From UBA1081 sp045535305 (GTDB taxonomy: Bacteria > Bacillota > Clostridia > Oscillospirales > Acutalibacteraceae): a stretch of DNA of 64,000 nucleotides. The notes under the pieces are model-generated. The model ran no database searches. It worked only from the letters and a program-made list of their open reading frames with translations, and was not told the DNA's origin. The translations under genes were made by a program, and so were the position numbers. The stretch is taken from NCBI GenBank assembly GCA_045535305.1, contig JAZSLJ010000006.1:1-64000 (forward strand), written 5' to 3'. Within the stretch, counting starts at the first letter, position 1, and every line of letters starts with the position of its first letter. This document shows, in pieces, positions 1 to 8,048 of the stretch.

Positions 1-608
1 GCTTCTTCTTTGTGCTGTGTTGAAACAACAATAGCTTCAATTCTTACGGGCTTGTCGTCATCATATTCAACAGTAACCTGTGTTTTTCCGTCGGGACGAA
101 GATATTTAAGTGTTCCGTCTTTTCTTACCTTTGTAAGCTGAAGTGCAAGCTTGTGTGCAAGTGAAATGGGCAAAGGCATAAGCTCCTCGGTTTCATCACA
201 AGCGAAGCCGAACATCATACCCTGGTCGCCAGCACCGTTGAGGTTGTACTTATCATCGTCGCCCTCTTTCATTTCAAGGGATTTGCTTACACCCATACTG
301 ATGTCGGGGGACTGCTTGTCAAGAGTAGTGAAAACTGCACAAGCGTTGCCGTCAAAACCTGCTTCGGGAGAATCAAAACCTATATCACAGATAGTTTTTC
401 TGATAATTGCGGGGATATCAACAGTTGCAGTAGTTGTGATTTCGCCCATAACCATTGCCATACCTGTTGTACAAACTGATTCGCAAGCTACGCGGGACAT
501 AGGGTCCTGTTCAAGCATAGCATCAAGGATTGCGTCAGAAATATTGTCGCAAACCTTGTCGGGATGTCCTTCCGTAACAGATTCGGAAGTAAAAAGTCTT
601 TTTGCCAT
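1..608 (-). CDS. metK: S-adenosylmethionine synthetase, 3' part outside the window
   Basis: Makes S-adenosylmethionine from methionine and ATP in the cytoplasm. The protein opens MAKRLFTSESVTEGHPDKVC, the hallmark N-terminus of MetK, with the ATP-binding segment EGHPDK at residues 13-18. The family segment GAGDQGMMFGFA follows, also on the minus strand. About 202 residues (roughly half of the usual ~390) lie in the window and the frame runs off the left edge. The ATG at 608 has a GGAGG ribosome site about 8 nt upstream. A SAM-I riboswitch and terminator precede it, so transcription should fall when SAM is plentiful. The strands are clear and the identity is secure. Confidence 0.97.
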   Translation of the reverse strand, partial: MAKRLFTSESVTEGHPDKVCDNISDAILDAMLEQDPMSRVACESVCTTGMAMVMGEITTTATVDIPAIIRKTICDIGFDSPEAGFDGNACAVFTTLDKQSPDISMGVSKSLEMKEGDDDKYNLNGAGDQGMMFGFACDETEELMPLPISLAHKLALQLTKVRKDGTLKYLRPDGKTQVTVEYDDDKPVRIEAIVVSTQHKEE

Positions 609-657
609 TTTATTTTTCCTCCAATAAGATATTAAACATTAAACTTATCCTTGCGTG

Positions 658-686
658 AAAAAACTCACAGATATAGTATCCGTGAG
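658..686 (-). terminator. Riboswitch-controlled terminator in the metK leader
   Basis: On the minus strand a 10-bp stem (CTCACGGATA / TATCTGTGAG, one G-U pair) with a 3-nt loop is followed by a run of six T. It lies between the SAM-I aptamer and the metK start, as expected for the expression platform. Confidence 0.85.
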
Positions 687-692
687 CTAAAA

Positions 693-785
693 CCTTATCT
701 CTCGGTTATACCGTCGGATTTAGCACCTTGCAAATGCAGGTTGCCGGACATCACAGGGCCGTTCCCTCCGTCTCTCTTTATAAGG
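693..785 (-). ncRNA. SAM-I (S-box) riboswitch
   Basis: Read on the minus strand, the segment has the S-box hallmarks: an AGAGAG segment followed by GGAGGGA, a GGCCC...GTCCGGCAACC core, GGTGCTAAATCC and a closing CGAGAGATAAGG. The P1 helix pairs CCTTAT (785-780) with ATAAGG (698-693). Known S-boxes bind SAM and favour the terminator. This one sits directly upstream of metK, a classic target. Confidence 0.95.
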
Positions 786-803
786 AATATTAAGTTTGTC
801 ATT

Positions 804-832
804 ATTCTACACCAATCGTGGCGGTTTGTCAA
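804..832 (-). promoter_or_regulatory. Sigma-A promoter of metK
   Basis: Minus-strand TTGACA (832-827), 17-nt spacer, TAGAAT (809-804). The predicted start near 797 lies just before the SAM-I aptamer. Confidence 0.8.
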
Positions 833-838
833 TAGCTT

Positions 839-1435
839 TTAATGCTTTTTGAGAATGGGAGATATTCTCTTATAAATTATAAAGCAGAGAATTGCATCTA
901 TAAGACCCTTTACGATATTGAACGGCAGATTGAATATGATGAGTGCTTTCCAAAGATTGTCAGCCGCAGGAAGAATTGCGGAGTACATTGAAATAATTGC
1001 ATCCATAGGCATACCCAAAACTTTTACATAAAGAGGATATACAATAAAATAATTTGTGAAAATGCTTACAACAGCCATTATTACAGATCCGATAAGACAG
1101 CTTATCAATGCACCTTTTTTTGATTTGTTTTTGCTGTATATTATACCTGCAACACCAACGAAAATTGCACCCAAAATGAAATTTGATATTTCACCTATAC
1201 CCATCGTTGAACCGAAAAACAGGTGAATCAGATTTTTTATAAAGCACACGAGAATTCCGTATCCGGGGCCGTAAGCAAAGGATGCAATAAGTGCGGGAAG
1301 TTCTGAAAAATCGAGTTTGATAAATGATGGAATAATTGGGAGAGAAATTTCAAGCATCATAAGTACCGTTCCCAATGCGCCCATTACTGCTGTCAGAGCT
1401 ATTGCTCTTATGTTGGTCTTTTTTGTTTTTGTCAT
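839..1435 (-). CDS. ribU: ECF transporter S component, riboflavin (RibU)
   Basis: Small integral membrane protein (198 aa) that binds riboflavin and works with a shared ECF energy-coupling module, which is not in this window. Several hydrophobic helices are visible, and the segment KLDFSELPALIASFAYGP matches the conserved loop of RibU-type S components. An FMN riboswitch upstream supports riboflavin as the substrate. I chose the ATG at 1435 because AGCAGG lies about 8 nt upstream. A longer frame opening at 1570 starts inside the riboswitch and is not credible. An ATG at 1453 has no ribosome site. Confidence 0.9.
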   Translation of the reverse strand: MTKTKKTNIRAIALTAVMGALGTVLMMLEISLPIIPSFIKLDFSELPALIASFAYGPGYGILVCFIKNLIHLFFGSTMGIGEISNFILGAIFVGVAGIIYSKNKSKKGALISCLIGSVIMAVVSIFTNYFIVYPLYVKVLGMPMDAIISMYSAILPAADNLWKALIIFNLPFNIVKGLIDAILCFIIYKRISPILKKH

Positions 1436-1466
1436 AGTTTTGCCTGCTTTCATTAAATTTCGGGCA

Positions 1467-1500
1467 TAAAAAATACGCTCTGAAATATCATCAGAACGCA
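1467..1500 (-). terminator. Terminator of the FMN riboswitch
   Basis: Minus-strand stem TGCGTTCTGA / TCAGAGCGTA (10 bp, two G-U pairs), 7-nt loop, then TTTTTT. It lies between the FMN aptamer and ribU, so FMN binding probably stops transcription here. Confidence 0.8.
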
Positions 1501-1524
1501 GAAATGAAGATTTACATATATTGT

Positions 1525-1639
1525 ATATCCTTCTTCCATCCGGACTATACCGTCGGTAGGAGAATCGCACTCCTTCGGCGCTTTACAGCGTTCGCAGACT
1601 TTACTGCCGGTGGGGAATCGCACCCCGCCCTGAAGATAT
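1525..1639 (-). ncRNA. FMN riboswitch (RFN element)
   Basis: The minus strand carries the RFN signature: ATATCTTC P1, AGGGCGGGGTGCGATTCC, CCACCGGCAGTAAAG, GGAGTGCGATTCTCC, ACCGACGGTATAGTCCGGAT and the closing GAAGGATA. All conserved blocks are present in order. Known to sense FMN and repress riboflavin genes; here it controls ribU. Confidence 0.96.
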
Positions 1640-1652
1640 TTTTTACTGTTTT

Positions 1653-1681
1653 ATTATATACTCAAAAAAAATATATGTCAA
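1653..1681 (-). promoter_or_regulatory. Sigma-A promoter of the FMN riboswitch-ribU transcript
   Basis: Minus-strand consensus TTGACA (1681-1676), 17-nt spacer, TATAAT (1658-1653), just upstream of the aptamer. Confidence 0.85.
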
Positions 1682-1694
1682 TAGCAAAATTGTG

Positions 1695-1723
1695 TAGACA
1701 AACTTGTGATTTTATTGTAAAAT
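1695..1723 (+). promoter_or_regulatory. Probable promoter of the GH2 gene
   Basis: TAGACA, 17-nt spacer, TAAAAT, about 30 bp upstream of the ATG at 1754. It is back to back with the ribU promoter. Confidence 0.6.
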
Positions 1724-1753
1724 AGATTTATATGATTTAACGGAGGTTTTATT

Positions 1754-3529
1754 ATGTCCCACATCAAAACCGTATTTTTCGATAAGGTTGACAGGGCTTG
1801 CCCTTTGAATGAATATCCCAGACCGCAGTTTCAGCGTGATTTCTGGGTAAATCTCAACGGCGAATTTGACTATGCAGTTACAGGTGATGTTGCAGAAATT
1901 CCCGAAAAATTTGACGGCAAAATCACAGTTCCTTTTGCCATTGAATCTGCCCTTTCAGGTGTTGAGAGAACATTTCTCCCCACCGAAAGACTTTGGTACA
2001 GAAAAAAGTTCACTCTCTCACAGGAGTTTGAGGGCAAGAGAGTAATTCTCAATTTTGATGCTGTTGACTGGCAGTCTGTCGTGTATATAAACGGCAAAGA
2101 GGTAGGCTCACACACAGGCGGCTATAACGCATTTTCTTTTGATATAACTGATTATATCGTTGATGGTGAAAACGAGCTTGTTGTGCGTGTTTATGACCCC
2201 ACAGACGAAGGCTGGCAGCAGAGAGGTAAGCAGGCAATTAAATCACACGGTTTCTGGTACACAGGTACATCTGGTATCTGGCAGACTGTATGGCTTGAAG
2301 CTGTTGATGCATCAAGAATCGAAAAAATCAAGCTTCTTCCCGATATTGATAAGGGTATAATCAATGTTAAATCAACCGTAACTTTGGCAGAGGGGTATTC
2401 TCTTACAGCTACCGTTTTTGACGGAGATAAAGAAGTTGTAAAAAAAGAAATCGGCATTGATGCGGATATTGCAATTCCCGATTTTAAGCTCTGGAGTCCC
2501 GAAGAACCTAATCTTTATGATATAGCGCTTGAACTTTCCGTTGACGGCGAAGTAAAAGATACAGTAAAATCCTATTTCGGTATGCGTAAATTCAGCGTTG
2601 GTAAAGACAGTAACGGTCTTCCCAGACTTTGCCTTAACAACAAACCTTATTTCCATAACGGCTTGCTTGACCAGGGTTATTGGTGCGACGGCGGTCTTAC
2701 ACCTCCTTGCGACGAAGCCATGATTTACGACATTCAGAAAATGAAAGAGCTCGGCTTTAATATGCTTCGTAAGCACATAAAAACAGAGCCGGCAAGATGG
2801 TATTATCATTGCGACCGCCTCGGTATGCTCGTATGGCAGGATATGATAAGCGGCGGCAAAGCACTTAATCAATTTTTCGCAGGCGTTATTCCTAATATTC
2901 AAGGAGCATTTTTACCTGTTGCAACGTTTTCTATGAAGGATAACAAGTATAATGCGTTTAACCGTAATAAGCCCGAATGGAGAGAGAATTTTAAAGCTGA
3001 ACTCTTTGAAATGATGGATGAGCTTTATAACTGCGTTTCAATCTGCACATGGGTACCTTTCAACGAAGGTTGGGGACAATTTGATGCGGCAGAAATCAGC
3101 AAAGCGGTAAAAGCAAAAGATCCCTCACGTTTTGTTGACGAAGCAAGCGGTTGGTATGACCAGGGCGGCGGCGATTTCAGAAGTATTCACAGATACATTG
3201 TGCCTGTCGCTATGGCGAAAAAGGAAAAGAGAGTGTTTGTATTAAGTGAATTCGGCGGATATTCTCATATAATTGATGGCCATGTCTGGAATAAACGAAA
3301 AAGCTTCGGCTATCTGATGTACACATCAAAGGAATCACTTACAAAAGCTTATAAAAATCTTTACGAAAAGCAGATTATTCCCAAAATTAAAAAGGGACTT
3401 TCTGCACTTGTGTATACACAGGTCAGCGACGTTGAGTTTGAGGTTAACGGACTTCTCACTTATGACAGAGCTATTGTTAAGGTTGATGAAGATACCGTCA
3501 AGGATATCAACAGCAGAATCAAACTTTAA
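1754..3529 (+). CDS. Glycoside hydrolase family 2 enzyme
   Basis: Cytoplasmic retaining beta-glycosidase of the GH2 clan (591 aa, no signal peptide). An N-terminal sugar-binding jelly roll (about residues 30-180, with WYRKKF and NGKEVGSHTGGY) is followed by an Ig-like domain (about 190-280) and a TIM barrel. The acid/base Glu is E438 in FNEGWG and the nucleophile is probably E499 in LSEFGG. It is shorter than LacZ (about 1020 aa), in the range of GH2 beta-glucuronidases and beta-galactosidases. The substrate cannot be told from sequence. Strong CGGAGG ribosome site. It stands alone, divergent from ribU. Confidence 0.88.
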   Translation: MSHIKTVFFDKVDRACPLNEYPRPQFQRDFWVNLNGEFDYAVTGDVAEIPEKFDGKITVPFAIESALSGVERTFLPTERLWYRKKFTLSQEFEGKRVILNFDAVDWQSVVYINGKEVGSHTGGYNAFSFDITDYIVDGENELVVRVYDPTDEGWQQRGKQAIKSHGFWYTGTSGIWQTVWLEAVDASRIEKIKLLPDIDKGIINVKSTVTLAEGYSLTATVFDGDKEVVKKEIGIDADIAIPDFKLWSPEEPNLYDIALELSVDGEVKDTVKSYFGMRKFSVGKDSNGLPRLCLNNKPYFHNGLLDQGYWCDGGLTPPCDEAMIYDIQKMKELGFNMLRKHIKTEPARWYYHCDRLGMLVWQDMISGGKALNQFFAGVIPNIQGAFLPVATFSMKDNKYNAFNRNKPEWRENFKAELFEMMDELYNCVSICTWVPFNEGWGQFDAAEISKAVKAKDPSRFVDEASGWYDQGGGDFRSIHRYIVPVAMAKKEKRVFVLSEFGGYSHIIDGHVWNKRKSFGYLMYTSKESLTKAYKNLYEKQIIPKIKKGLSALVYTQVSDVEFEVNGLLTYDRAIVKVDEDTVKDINSRIKL

Positions 3530-3538
3530 TTTATTTTT

Positions 3539-3566
3539 CCAAGTGTCCTGTTGACGGGGCACTTGG
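3539..3566 (+). terminator. Hairpin between the GH2 gene and bioY
   Basis: CCAAGTGTCC / GGGGCACTTGG arms form a 10-bp stem (one G-U pair) immediately after the GH2 stop. Only a weak T-rich stretch follows, so it may be a leaky terminator or an attenuator in front of bioY. Confidence 0.5.
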
Positions 3567-3585
3567 GTTGTATTGGGGTAGTTTT

Positions 3586-4146
3586 ATGCCTGAAAAAACA
3601 CAAAAAAGCCGTACCTTTGATGCAGTTATAATTGCGCTTATGGCGGCGGTAATTGCCGTCTGTTCATGGATAAGCATTCCCGTCGGGACTGTACCCGTAA
3701 CGCTGCAGACCTTTGCCGTTGCAGTATGTGCATCCTTGCTCGGTATTAAAAAAGGCACTCTTGCGGTGCTTGTTTATATACTTTTAGGTGTTGTGGGTCT
3801 GCCCGTATTTTCACTTTTTACAGGCGGTGTGGGAGCAATAACAGGCGCAACAGGCGGATATATAATCGGTTTTGTTTTTCTTTCGTTGGCGGGCGGTTTC
3901 TTCTGTGATAAATTCAAAAACAGTCTGCTTTTAAATTTCATCGGTATGGTAATAGGGCTGTTGTTATGCTATACGGCAGGCACGCTGTGGTATGTTTTTG
4001 TGTATCTTCAAAACACAGGAGATATGGGCATCGGAGCTGTGTTTGCAACCTGCGTGTTGCCTTATATAATCCCCGACTTAGTAAAGACAGGTCTTGCCTG
4101 TTGGATAGCAAAAGCAGTAAAGTCAAGAATCGGAGCATTGAAATGA
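3586..4146 (+). CDS. bioY: Biotin transporter BioY
   Basis: Substrate-binding (S) component of an ECF biotin importer, 186 aa and membrane-embedded. Hallmarks are SIPVGTVPVTLQTFAV near residues 29-44, LLGIKKGTLAVLVYILLGVVGLPVF in the middle and GGVGAITGATGGYIIGF; the C-terminus has PYIIPDLVKTGLA. The ATG at 3586 is chosen for the GGGG ribosome site; an in-frame TTG at 3568 would overlap the hairpin. The stop overlaps the birA start (ATGA), so import and use of biotin are translationally coupled. Confidence 0.93.
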   Translation: MPEKTQKSRTFDAVIIALMAAVIAVCSWISIPVGTVPVTLQTFAVAVCASLLGIKKGTLAVLVYILLGVVGLPVFSLFTGGVGAITGATGGYIIGFVFLSLAGGFFCDKFKNSLLLNFIGMVIGLLLCYTAGTLWYVFVYLQNTGDMGIGAVFATCVLPYIIPDLVKTGLACWIAKAVKSRIGALK

Positions 4147-4940
4147 TTGGATTTGATACATTATCTGCCGACAGCATCAGCAGATACATTACAAATGATT
4201 TTGTTCGGGTTGAATATTGCGAGTGTGTTACCTCAACCAACACTCTTTTAAAGCAAAGAGCCGAAAACGGTGAAAAAGAGGGACTGTTGCTTGTTGCAGC
4301 TGAGCAGACTGCAGGCAGAGGCAGATTGGGCAGGAGTTTTTTATCGCAGAAAGGCACGGGAATCTATTTCAGCCTGTTACTCCGTCCCGATTTAAAACCT
4401 GCTGATTCACTTCTTATAACTACATGTGCGGCAGTTGCGGTGGCCCTCGCAATCGAAGAAATTTCGGGCAAAAAAACGGCAATCAAATGGGTAAACGATA
4501 TTTATATGAATGACCGCAAGGTAGCAGGAATTCTTACAGAAGCATCCTTTGATATGCAAAACGGAAAGCTTGCTTATGCGGTGCCGGGAATAGGAATCAA
4601 TATGTGCTTTGATGAAATTCCCGCTGAAATAAAGGACATCGCAGGCTCGGTGTTTGATAAAACCGATATCGTACCTGATGCGGCATCAAAAATCGTTGCG
4701 CGGACAGTTGATATTTTTATGAATGAATACAAAACGCTTACCGATAAAAAGTTTTTATCTTTTTATAAAGAGCGTGATTATTTAAAAAATCAGCGCATCA
4801 GCGTAATTAAGCCTACGGGAGAGAGAGATGCTATGGCAAACGGTATTGATGATGATTTCCGTCTGTTTGTAACTTATGATAACGGTGAGCAGGAGTATTT
4901 GTCCACAGGTGAGGTATCAACCAAAAGAAAGGGAATTTAA
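4143..4940 (+). CDS. birA: Biotin--[acetyl-CoA carboxylase] ligase, monofunctional
   Basis: Activates biotin to biotinyl-AMP and transfers it to carrier proteins such as AccB. The 265-aa protein has the adenylate-binding GRGRLGR motif at residues 58-64 and the KWVNDIY motif with the catalytic lysine at K115. It lacks the N-terminal winged-helix DNA-binding domain of bifunctional BirA, so it probably does not repress transcription itself. A longer frame opening at 3966 lies inside bioY and was not used. The ATGA overlap with bioY indicates an operon. Confidence 0.92.
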   Translation: MIGFDTLSADSISRYITNDFVRVEYCECVTSTNTLLKQRAENGEKEGLLLVAAEQTAGRGRLGRSFLSQKGTGIYFSLLLRPDLKPADSLLITTCAAVAVALAIEEISGKKTAIKWVNDIYMNDRKVAGILTEASFDMQNGKLAYAVPGIGINMCFDEIPAEIKDIAGSVFDKTDIVPDAASKIVARTVDIFMNEYKTLTDKKFLSFYKERDYLKNQRISVIKPTGERDAMANGIDDDFRLFVTYDNGEQEYLSTGEVSTKRKGI

Positions 4941-4941
4941 A

Positions 4942-5556
4942 ATGAAAAGAGTTATTTCAATAATTTTGTTAATTATTTTGATTTCGGCATTAACAGGCTG
5001 CACAGAAACAACAGATGAAAATTCTTATGAAATGATGACAGCTGAGGCAATAAACGGTAATTATTTGTCAGCATTGGAATATTATAATGACGGCGGTGCG
5101 GATGATCCGAATTCAGCAGATTGGTATTTTTATTCAGTTGCAATGAACGATTATGTTGCAAAGGGCTGTCTCGGATATTCCTATGATTTGCTTACAAAAA
5201 AGTGCAGTTCTTCTTTTACGCTTGCAAATAAAAAAGCCGCAGAAATAAAAGACATTGTAAGCGGCTTTGACGGTGCATACAAATGCGGAAGGAACTATCT
5301 TTATATTCAGAACGGCAAAATCGCGGTAAATAACGGCGCACATCTGTTGGGTAATGTTTATTGCACGGATGAAATTGCAATAAAAGACGGCACATATTAT
5401 TGGTCAACACATTCTGTTGACGGAGAAGACGTGTTGCGCTATAAACTTACACTTACTGATTCGGGTGTAACGGTAACAGCAGTTGATGAAGCAAATAATA
5501 TGTACGCAGGGGAATATGTAACTGATTACAGCGAGATTCCCGAGCTGACATACTAA
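4942..5556 (+). CDS. Uncharacterised lipoprotein
   Basis: A 204-aa protein with a short basic start, a hydrophobic stretch and a lipobox LTGC at about residues 16-19, so it is predicted to be exported and lipid-anchored. I do not recognise the mature domain (YLSALEYYNDGG, GFDGAYKCGRNYLYIQNG). It starts 1 nt after the birA stop with GGGAA as a weak ribosome site and is followed by a strong terminator. It is therefore the last gene of bioY-birA, but a biotin-related role is not shown by the sequence. Confidence 0.75.
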   Translation: MKRVISIILLIILISALTGCTETTDENSYEMMTAEAINGNYLSALEYYNDGGADDPNSADWYFYSVAMNDYVAKGCLGYSYDLLTKKCSSSFTLANKKAAEIKDIVSGFDGAYKCGRNYLYIQNGKIAVNNGAHLLGNVYCTDEIAIKDGTYYWSTHSVDGEDVLRYKLTLTDSGVTVTAVDEANNMYAGEYVTDYSEIPELTY

Positions 5557-5561
5557 AAAAA

Positions 5562-5588
5562 GGCATCCGACAGGATGCCCTTTTTTTA
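5562..5588 (+). terminator. Rho-independent terminator of bioY-birA-lipoprotein
   Basis: GGCATCC / GGATGCC stem with a GACA loop, preceded by seven A and followed by a T-run. The A-run also gives some bidirectional potential. Confidence 0.88.
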
Positions 5589-5607
5589 ATAAAATGCTAA
5601 ACAAGAA

Positions 5608-5736
5608 TTTAGCCAATTAACAATGTACAATGTATAATGTACAATGAAGGAAAGGGCTTCGCCCTTTAACCCGATTTATATATTATTCAATAATTGTACA
5701 TTGTAAATTGTAAATTGTACATTAAATTATTGTTTA
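5608..5736. repeat. Intergenic palindromic repeat, copy A
   Basis: About 129 bp. Reiterated TGTACAATG/TGTATAATG units lie on the left. A core hairpin AAAGGGCTTCGCCCTTT is followed by AACCCGATTT. Complementary TTGTACATTG/TAAATTG units lie on the right, ending ATTAAATTATTG. Near-identical copies lie at 41557-41680 and 45419-45554. Its right edge runs into the last codon and stop of maf. Confidence 0.85.
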
Positions 5737-6275
5737 ATTCTTCTCACAGTTTCAGCCAAAGGAAGTCCCACAACATTGAAATAATCGCCGCGTATTCCTT
5801 TTACAAGCAGTGAGCCTTTGCCCTGGATTCCGTATGCACCTGCTTTATCACAGGGTTCTTTTGTTGCAATATAATCACGGATTTCCTTTTCGGTCAGCTT
5901 ATAAAATTCCACGTCTGTTGCAACGCTGAATATTTCTTCTCTCTCGGCAGTTTTTATGCAAACACCTGTATAAACTGTGTGGATTTTACCCGAAAGGGAA
6001 GACAGCATATCAAACGCATCATTATCGTTTTTCGGTTTGCCTAAAATGGTGTTTCCCAATGCAACAACGGTATCTGCGGCAATAATCATACTGTCGGTGT
6101 GTCTTCTGAATACATCTTCAGCTTTCTGCCTTGCAAGCTCCTCAACGGCATTTGCGGGAGTAATGTTATCGGGCAAGATTTCTTCACATTCAGAGGGAAT
6201 AACAGTATATTCAATCCCTGCAAGAGTGAGTAATTCTCTTCTTCTGGGTGATGCTGATGCGAGTATAATATTCAT
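5727..6275 (-). CDS. maf: Maf family nucleotide pyrophosphatase
   Basis: Hydrolyses non-canonical or modified nucleoside triphosphates to monophosphates; Maf proteins are linked to septum control in Bacillus. The 182-aa protein has the signature SASPRRRELL at residues 8-17, then the conserved stretches ADTVV and LGKP, and GKGSLLVKGIRGDYFNVVGLP near the C-terminus. Start: the ATG at 6275 overlaps the ribF stop by one base (TGATG) and has GGGAG 8 nt upstream; the preceding GTG at 6278 is less well placed. Its last codons, CAA TAA, lie in the edge of repeat copy A. Confidence 0.93.
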   Translation of the reverse strand: MNIILASASPRRRELLTLAGIEYTVIPSECEEILPDNITPANAVEELARQKAEDVFRRHTDSMIIAADTVVALGNTILGKPKNDNDAFDMLSSLSGKIHTVYTGVCIKTAEREEIFSVATDVEFYKLTEKEIRDYIATKEPCDKAGAYGIQGKGSLLVKGIRGDYFNVVGLPLAETVRRIKQ

Positions 6276-7174
6276 CACAAATTCTCCCTTTCAAAAATTT
6301 CCGTTGACCTGTTGCTGTCATTTTTTATTTGCTCAGTAAGCATTTCAAGGCTTTCAAATTTTATTTCTTCTCTTAAATATTCAATCAACGCCACCTGAGT
6401 GTTTGTGCCGTAAAGATTGCCCGAAAAGCCTAAAATGCTCGTTTCGCTTCGGGGAGCACTGTTGCCGATTGTCGGTCTTATGCCGATATTTGTAACGGCA
6501 GGATACCATTTGTTTTCAATAAAAGCCGCTGATGCATAAACTCCGAATTTCGGAACGGTAAAATCATTCGGAAAAAACTGATTTATGGTAGGGAAGCCTA
6601 ACTTTCTGCCTCTGTGATCACCGTTTACAACCTCAAAATCAAAGGAAAAATACCTGCCGAGCATGGCGTTTGCTTTGCGGATTTCACCGTTTTCTATTGC
6701 TTTGCGGATTCTCGTAGAGCTGATACATTCGCCCTCAAAATCCACCTCGTCGGCAACGGTAACGGTAATACCGTATTTTTCGCAAAGATTTTTAAGAGTA
6801 TTGATGTCGCCGCTTGAATTTTTTGCAAATCTGTAATTAAAACCGCAGCAAACAGCTTTTGCATTAAGTTCTGTTACGAGAACATTTTTTATAAATGTCT
6901 CTGCGGACATATTTTTGATTCTGTTAAAATCAATGGTGTAGGGTATACAACCTGTATTCTCAATGATTTGGTCTTTGATTGCACCGCAGAACAGAGATTT
7001 TTGTGTTTTACCTGTAATTGACGTTACGGGATGCTCCGAAAAAAGCAGAATAACAGGTAAAAGACCGTTATCTTTTTGGATAACAGCCTTGTTGATTACG
7101 GACATATGTCCTTTATGCAAGCCGTCGAATGTGCCAAGTGCAACGACGGTATTTTTATTTTGTAAATCAATCAT
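6275..7174 (-). CDS. ribF: Bifunctional riboflavin kinase / FAD synthetase
   Basis: Converts riboflavin to FMN and then FAD. The N-terminal nucleotidyltransferase domain carries FDGLHKGH at residues 16-23 and SSTRIRKAIENG near residue 155. The C-terminal flavokinase domain shows RGRKLGFPTIN. The 299-aa length is normal. The ATG at 7174 has GAGGG upstream; an in-frame TTG at 7177 precedes it. It overlaps truB by 8 nt in the long minus-strand operon. Together with ribU elsewhere in the window it gives uptake and activation of riboflavin. Confidence 0.95.
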   Translation of the reverse strand: MIDLQNKNTVVALGTFDGLHKGHMSVINKAVIQKDNGLLPVILLFSEHPVTSITGKTQKSLFCGAIKDQIIENTGCIPYTIDFNRIKNMSAETFIKNVLVTELNAKAVCCGFNYRFAKNSSGDINTLKNLCEKYGITVTVADEVDFEGECISSTRIRKAIENGEIRKANAMLGRYFSFDFEVVNGDHRGRKLGFPTINQFFPNDFTVPKFGVYASAAFIENKWYPAVTNIGIRPTIGNSAPRSETSILGFSGNLYGTNTQVALIEYLREEIKFESLEMLTEQIKNDSNRSTEIFERENL

Positions 7175-8048
7175 CAATATAAACCCTCTTGACTTTTAAA
7201 GATGGTTCATCTTTTCTGTATTCGCCCAGGCCTAAAAATTTACCGTCGGGTGAATATACTCTGTAAAAACCTTCCGTGAGCTTTCTTTTCAGCCTTTCGG
7301 CATCAAGCTCACCGCCGTTTTTAAATCGTTTTGCCTGGGCATCCGTAACAGATAACGCAGGATATGCCGCCAAAGCTTTATCAACGGGGATTACAAAAGC
7401 CGACACATCTGCGGCACTTTTAAGTTCTTCTTCTGTGTGAGCATCCTCAATGGAAAAACCGTTTGACAGCGTTCTTCGAAGTGCTGTCATAACAGCTCCG
7501 CAACCGAGCATTTCGCCTATATCCGCAATAAGTGAACGGATGTAAGTGCCTTTTGAGCATTTTACATCAATGGTGTATTCATCACCGATATGGGAAACGA
7601 ATTCAAGACTGTAAATTGTAATTCTGCGTTTTTCTCTTTCAACTTCAATGCCTTGTCTTGCAAGGTCATAAAGCCTTTTGCCGTCAACCTGTATAGCGGA
7701 ATACATTGGCGGTAATTGCTCAATTTCACCTTTGAAATGCTCAAATGCTGCAAGTACGGTTGCTTCCTCGGGGATATTCTCGCTCGTCGTAAGCGTTTTT
7801 CCCGTTATATCGAGAGTGTCTGTTGTTTCACCTAAACGAAAAGACGCCCTGTAAGCCTTGTCGTGGCAGGGGAGAAGCTCTATAAATCTTGTTGCGTTAC
7901 CCAATGCAACGGGAAGAACACCTGTCGCCATAGGGTCCAGAGTGCCTGTATGGCCTGTTTTCTTTTCGTTTGTAACTCTGCGTACAATTCTTGCGCCCAC
8001 AAAAGATGTAATACCCTCAGGTTTGTCAAAAATAATAAAACCTGTCAT
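7167..8048 (-). CDS. truB: tRNA pseudouridine(55) synthase
   Basis: Makes pseudouridine 55 in the tRNA T-loop. The 293-aa protein has the catalytic motif GHTGTLDPMATGVLP with the catalytic Asp at D38. The family segment KAYRASFRLGETTDTLD and a C-terminal PUA-like region are also present. It overlaps nrnA by an ATGA junction and ribF by 8 nt, so translation is coupled. This neighbourhood (rbfA-nrnA-truB-ribF) is conserved in Firmicutes. Confidence 0.95.
   Translation of the reverse strand: MTGFIIFDKPEGITSFVGARIVRRVTNEKKTGHTGTLDPMATGVLPVALGNATRFIELLPCHDKAYRASFRLGETTDTLDITGKTLTTSENIPEEATVLAAFEHFKGEIEQLPPMYSAIQVDGKRLYDLARQGIEVEREKRRITIYSLEFVSHIGDEYTIDVKCSKGTYIRSLIADIGEMLGCGAVMTALRRTLSNGFSIEDAHTEEELKSAADVSAFVIPVDKALAAYPALSVTDAQAKRFKNGGELDAERLKRKLTEGFYRVYSPDGKFLGLGEYRKDEPSLKVKRVYIDD

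Noticed and set aside
651..842. Plus-strand 63-codon frame upstream of metK
   Set aside because: It is the antisense of the SAM-I riboswitch and terminator.
1436..1570. Longer N-terminus for ribU (243 aa) and a plus-strand frame at 1504-1725
   Set aside because: Both run through the FMN riboswitch and its terminator; the extra residues are not protein-like.
2372..2902. Minus-strand 176-codon frame inside the first GH2 gene
   Set aside because: Shadow of a strongly supported gene; no ribosome site and no recognisable domain.
5608..5736. CRISPR array
   Set aside because: The short TGTACAATG units are contiguous, without unique spacers, and no cas genes are present.
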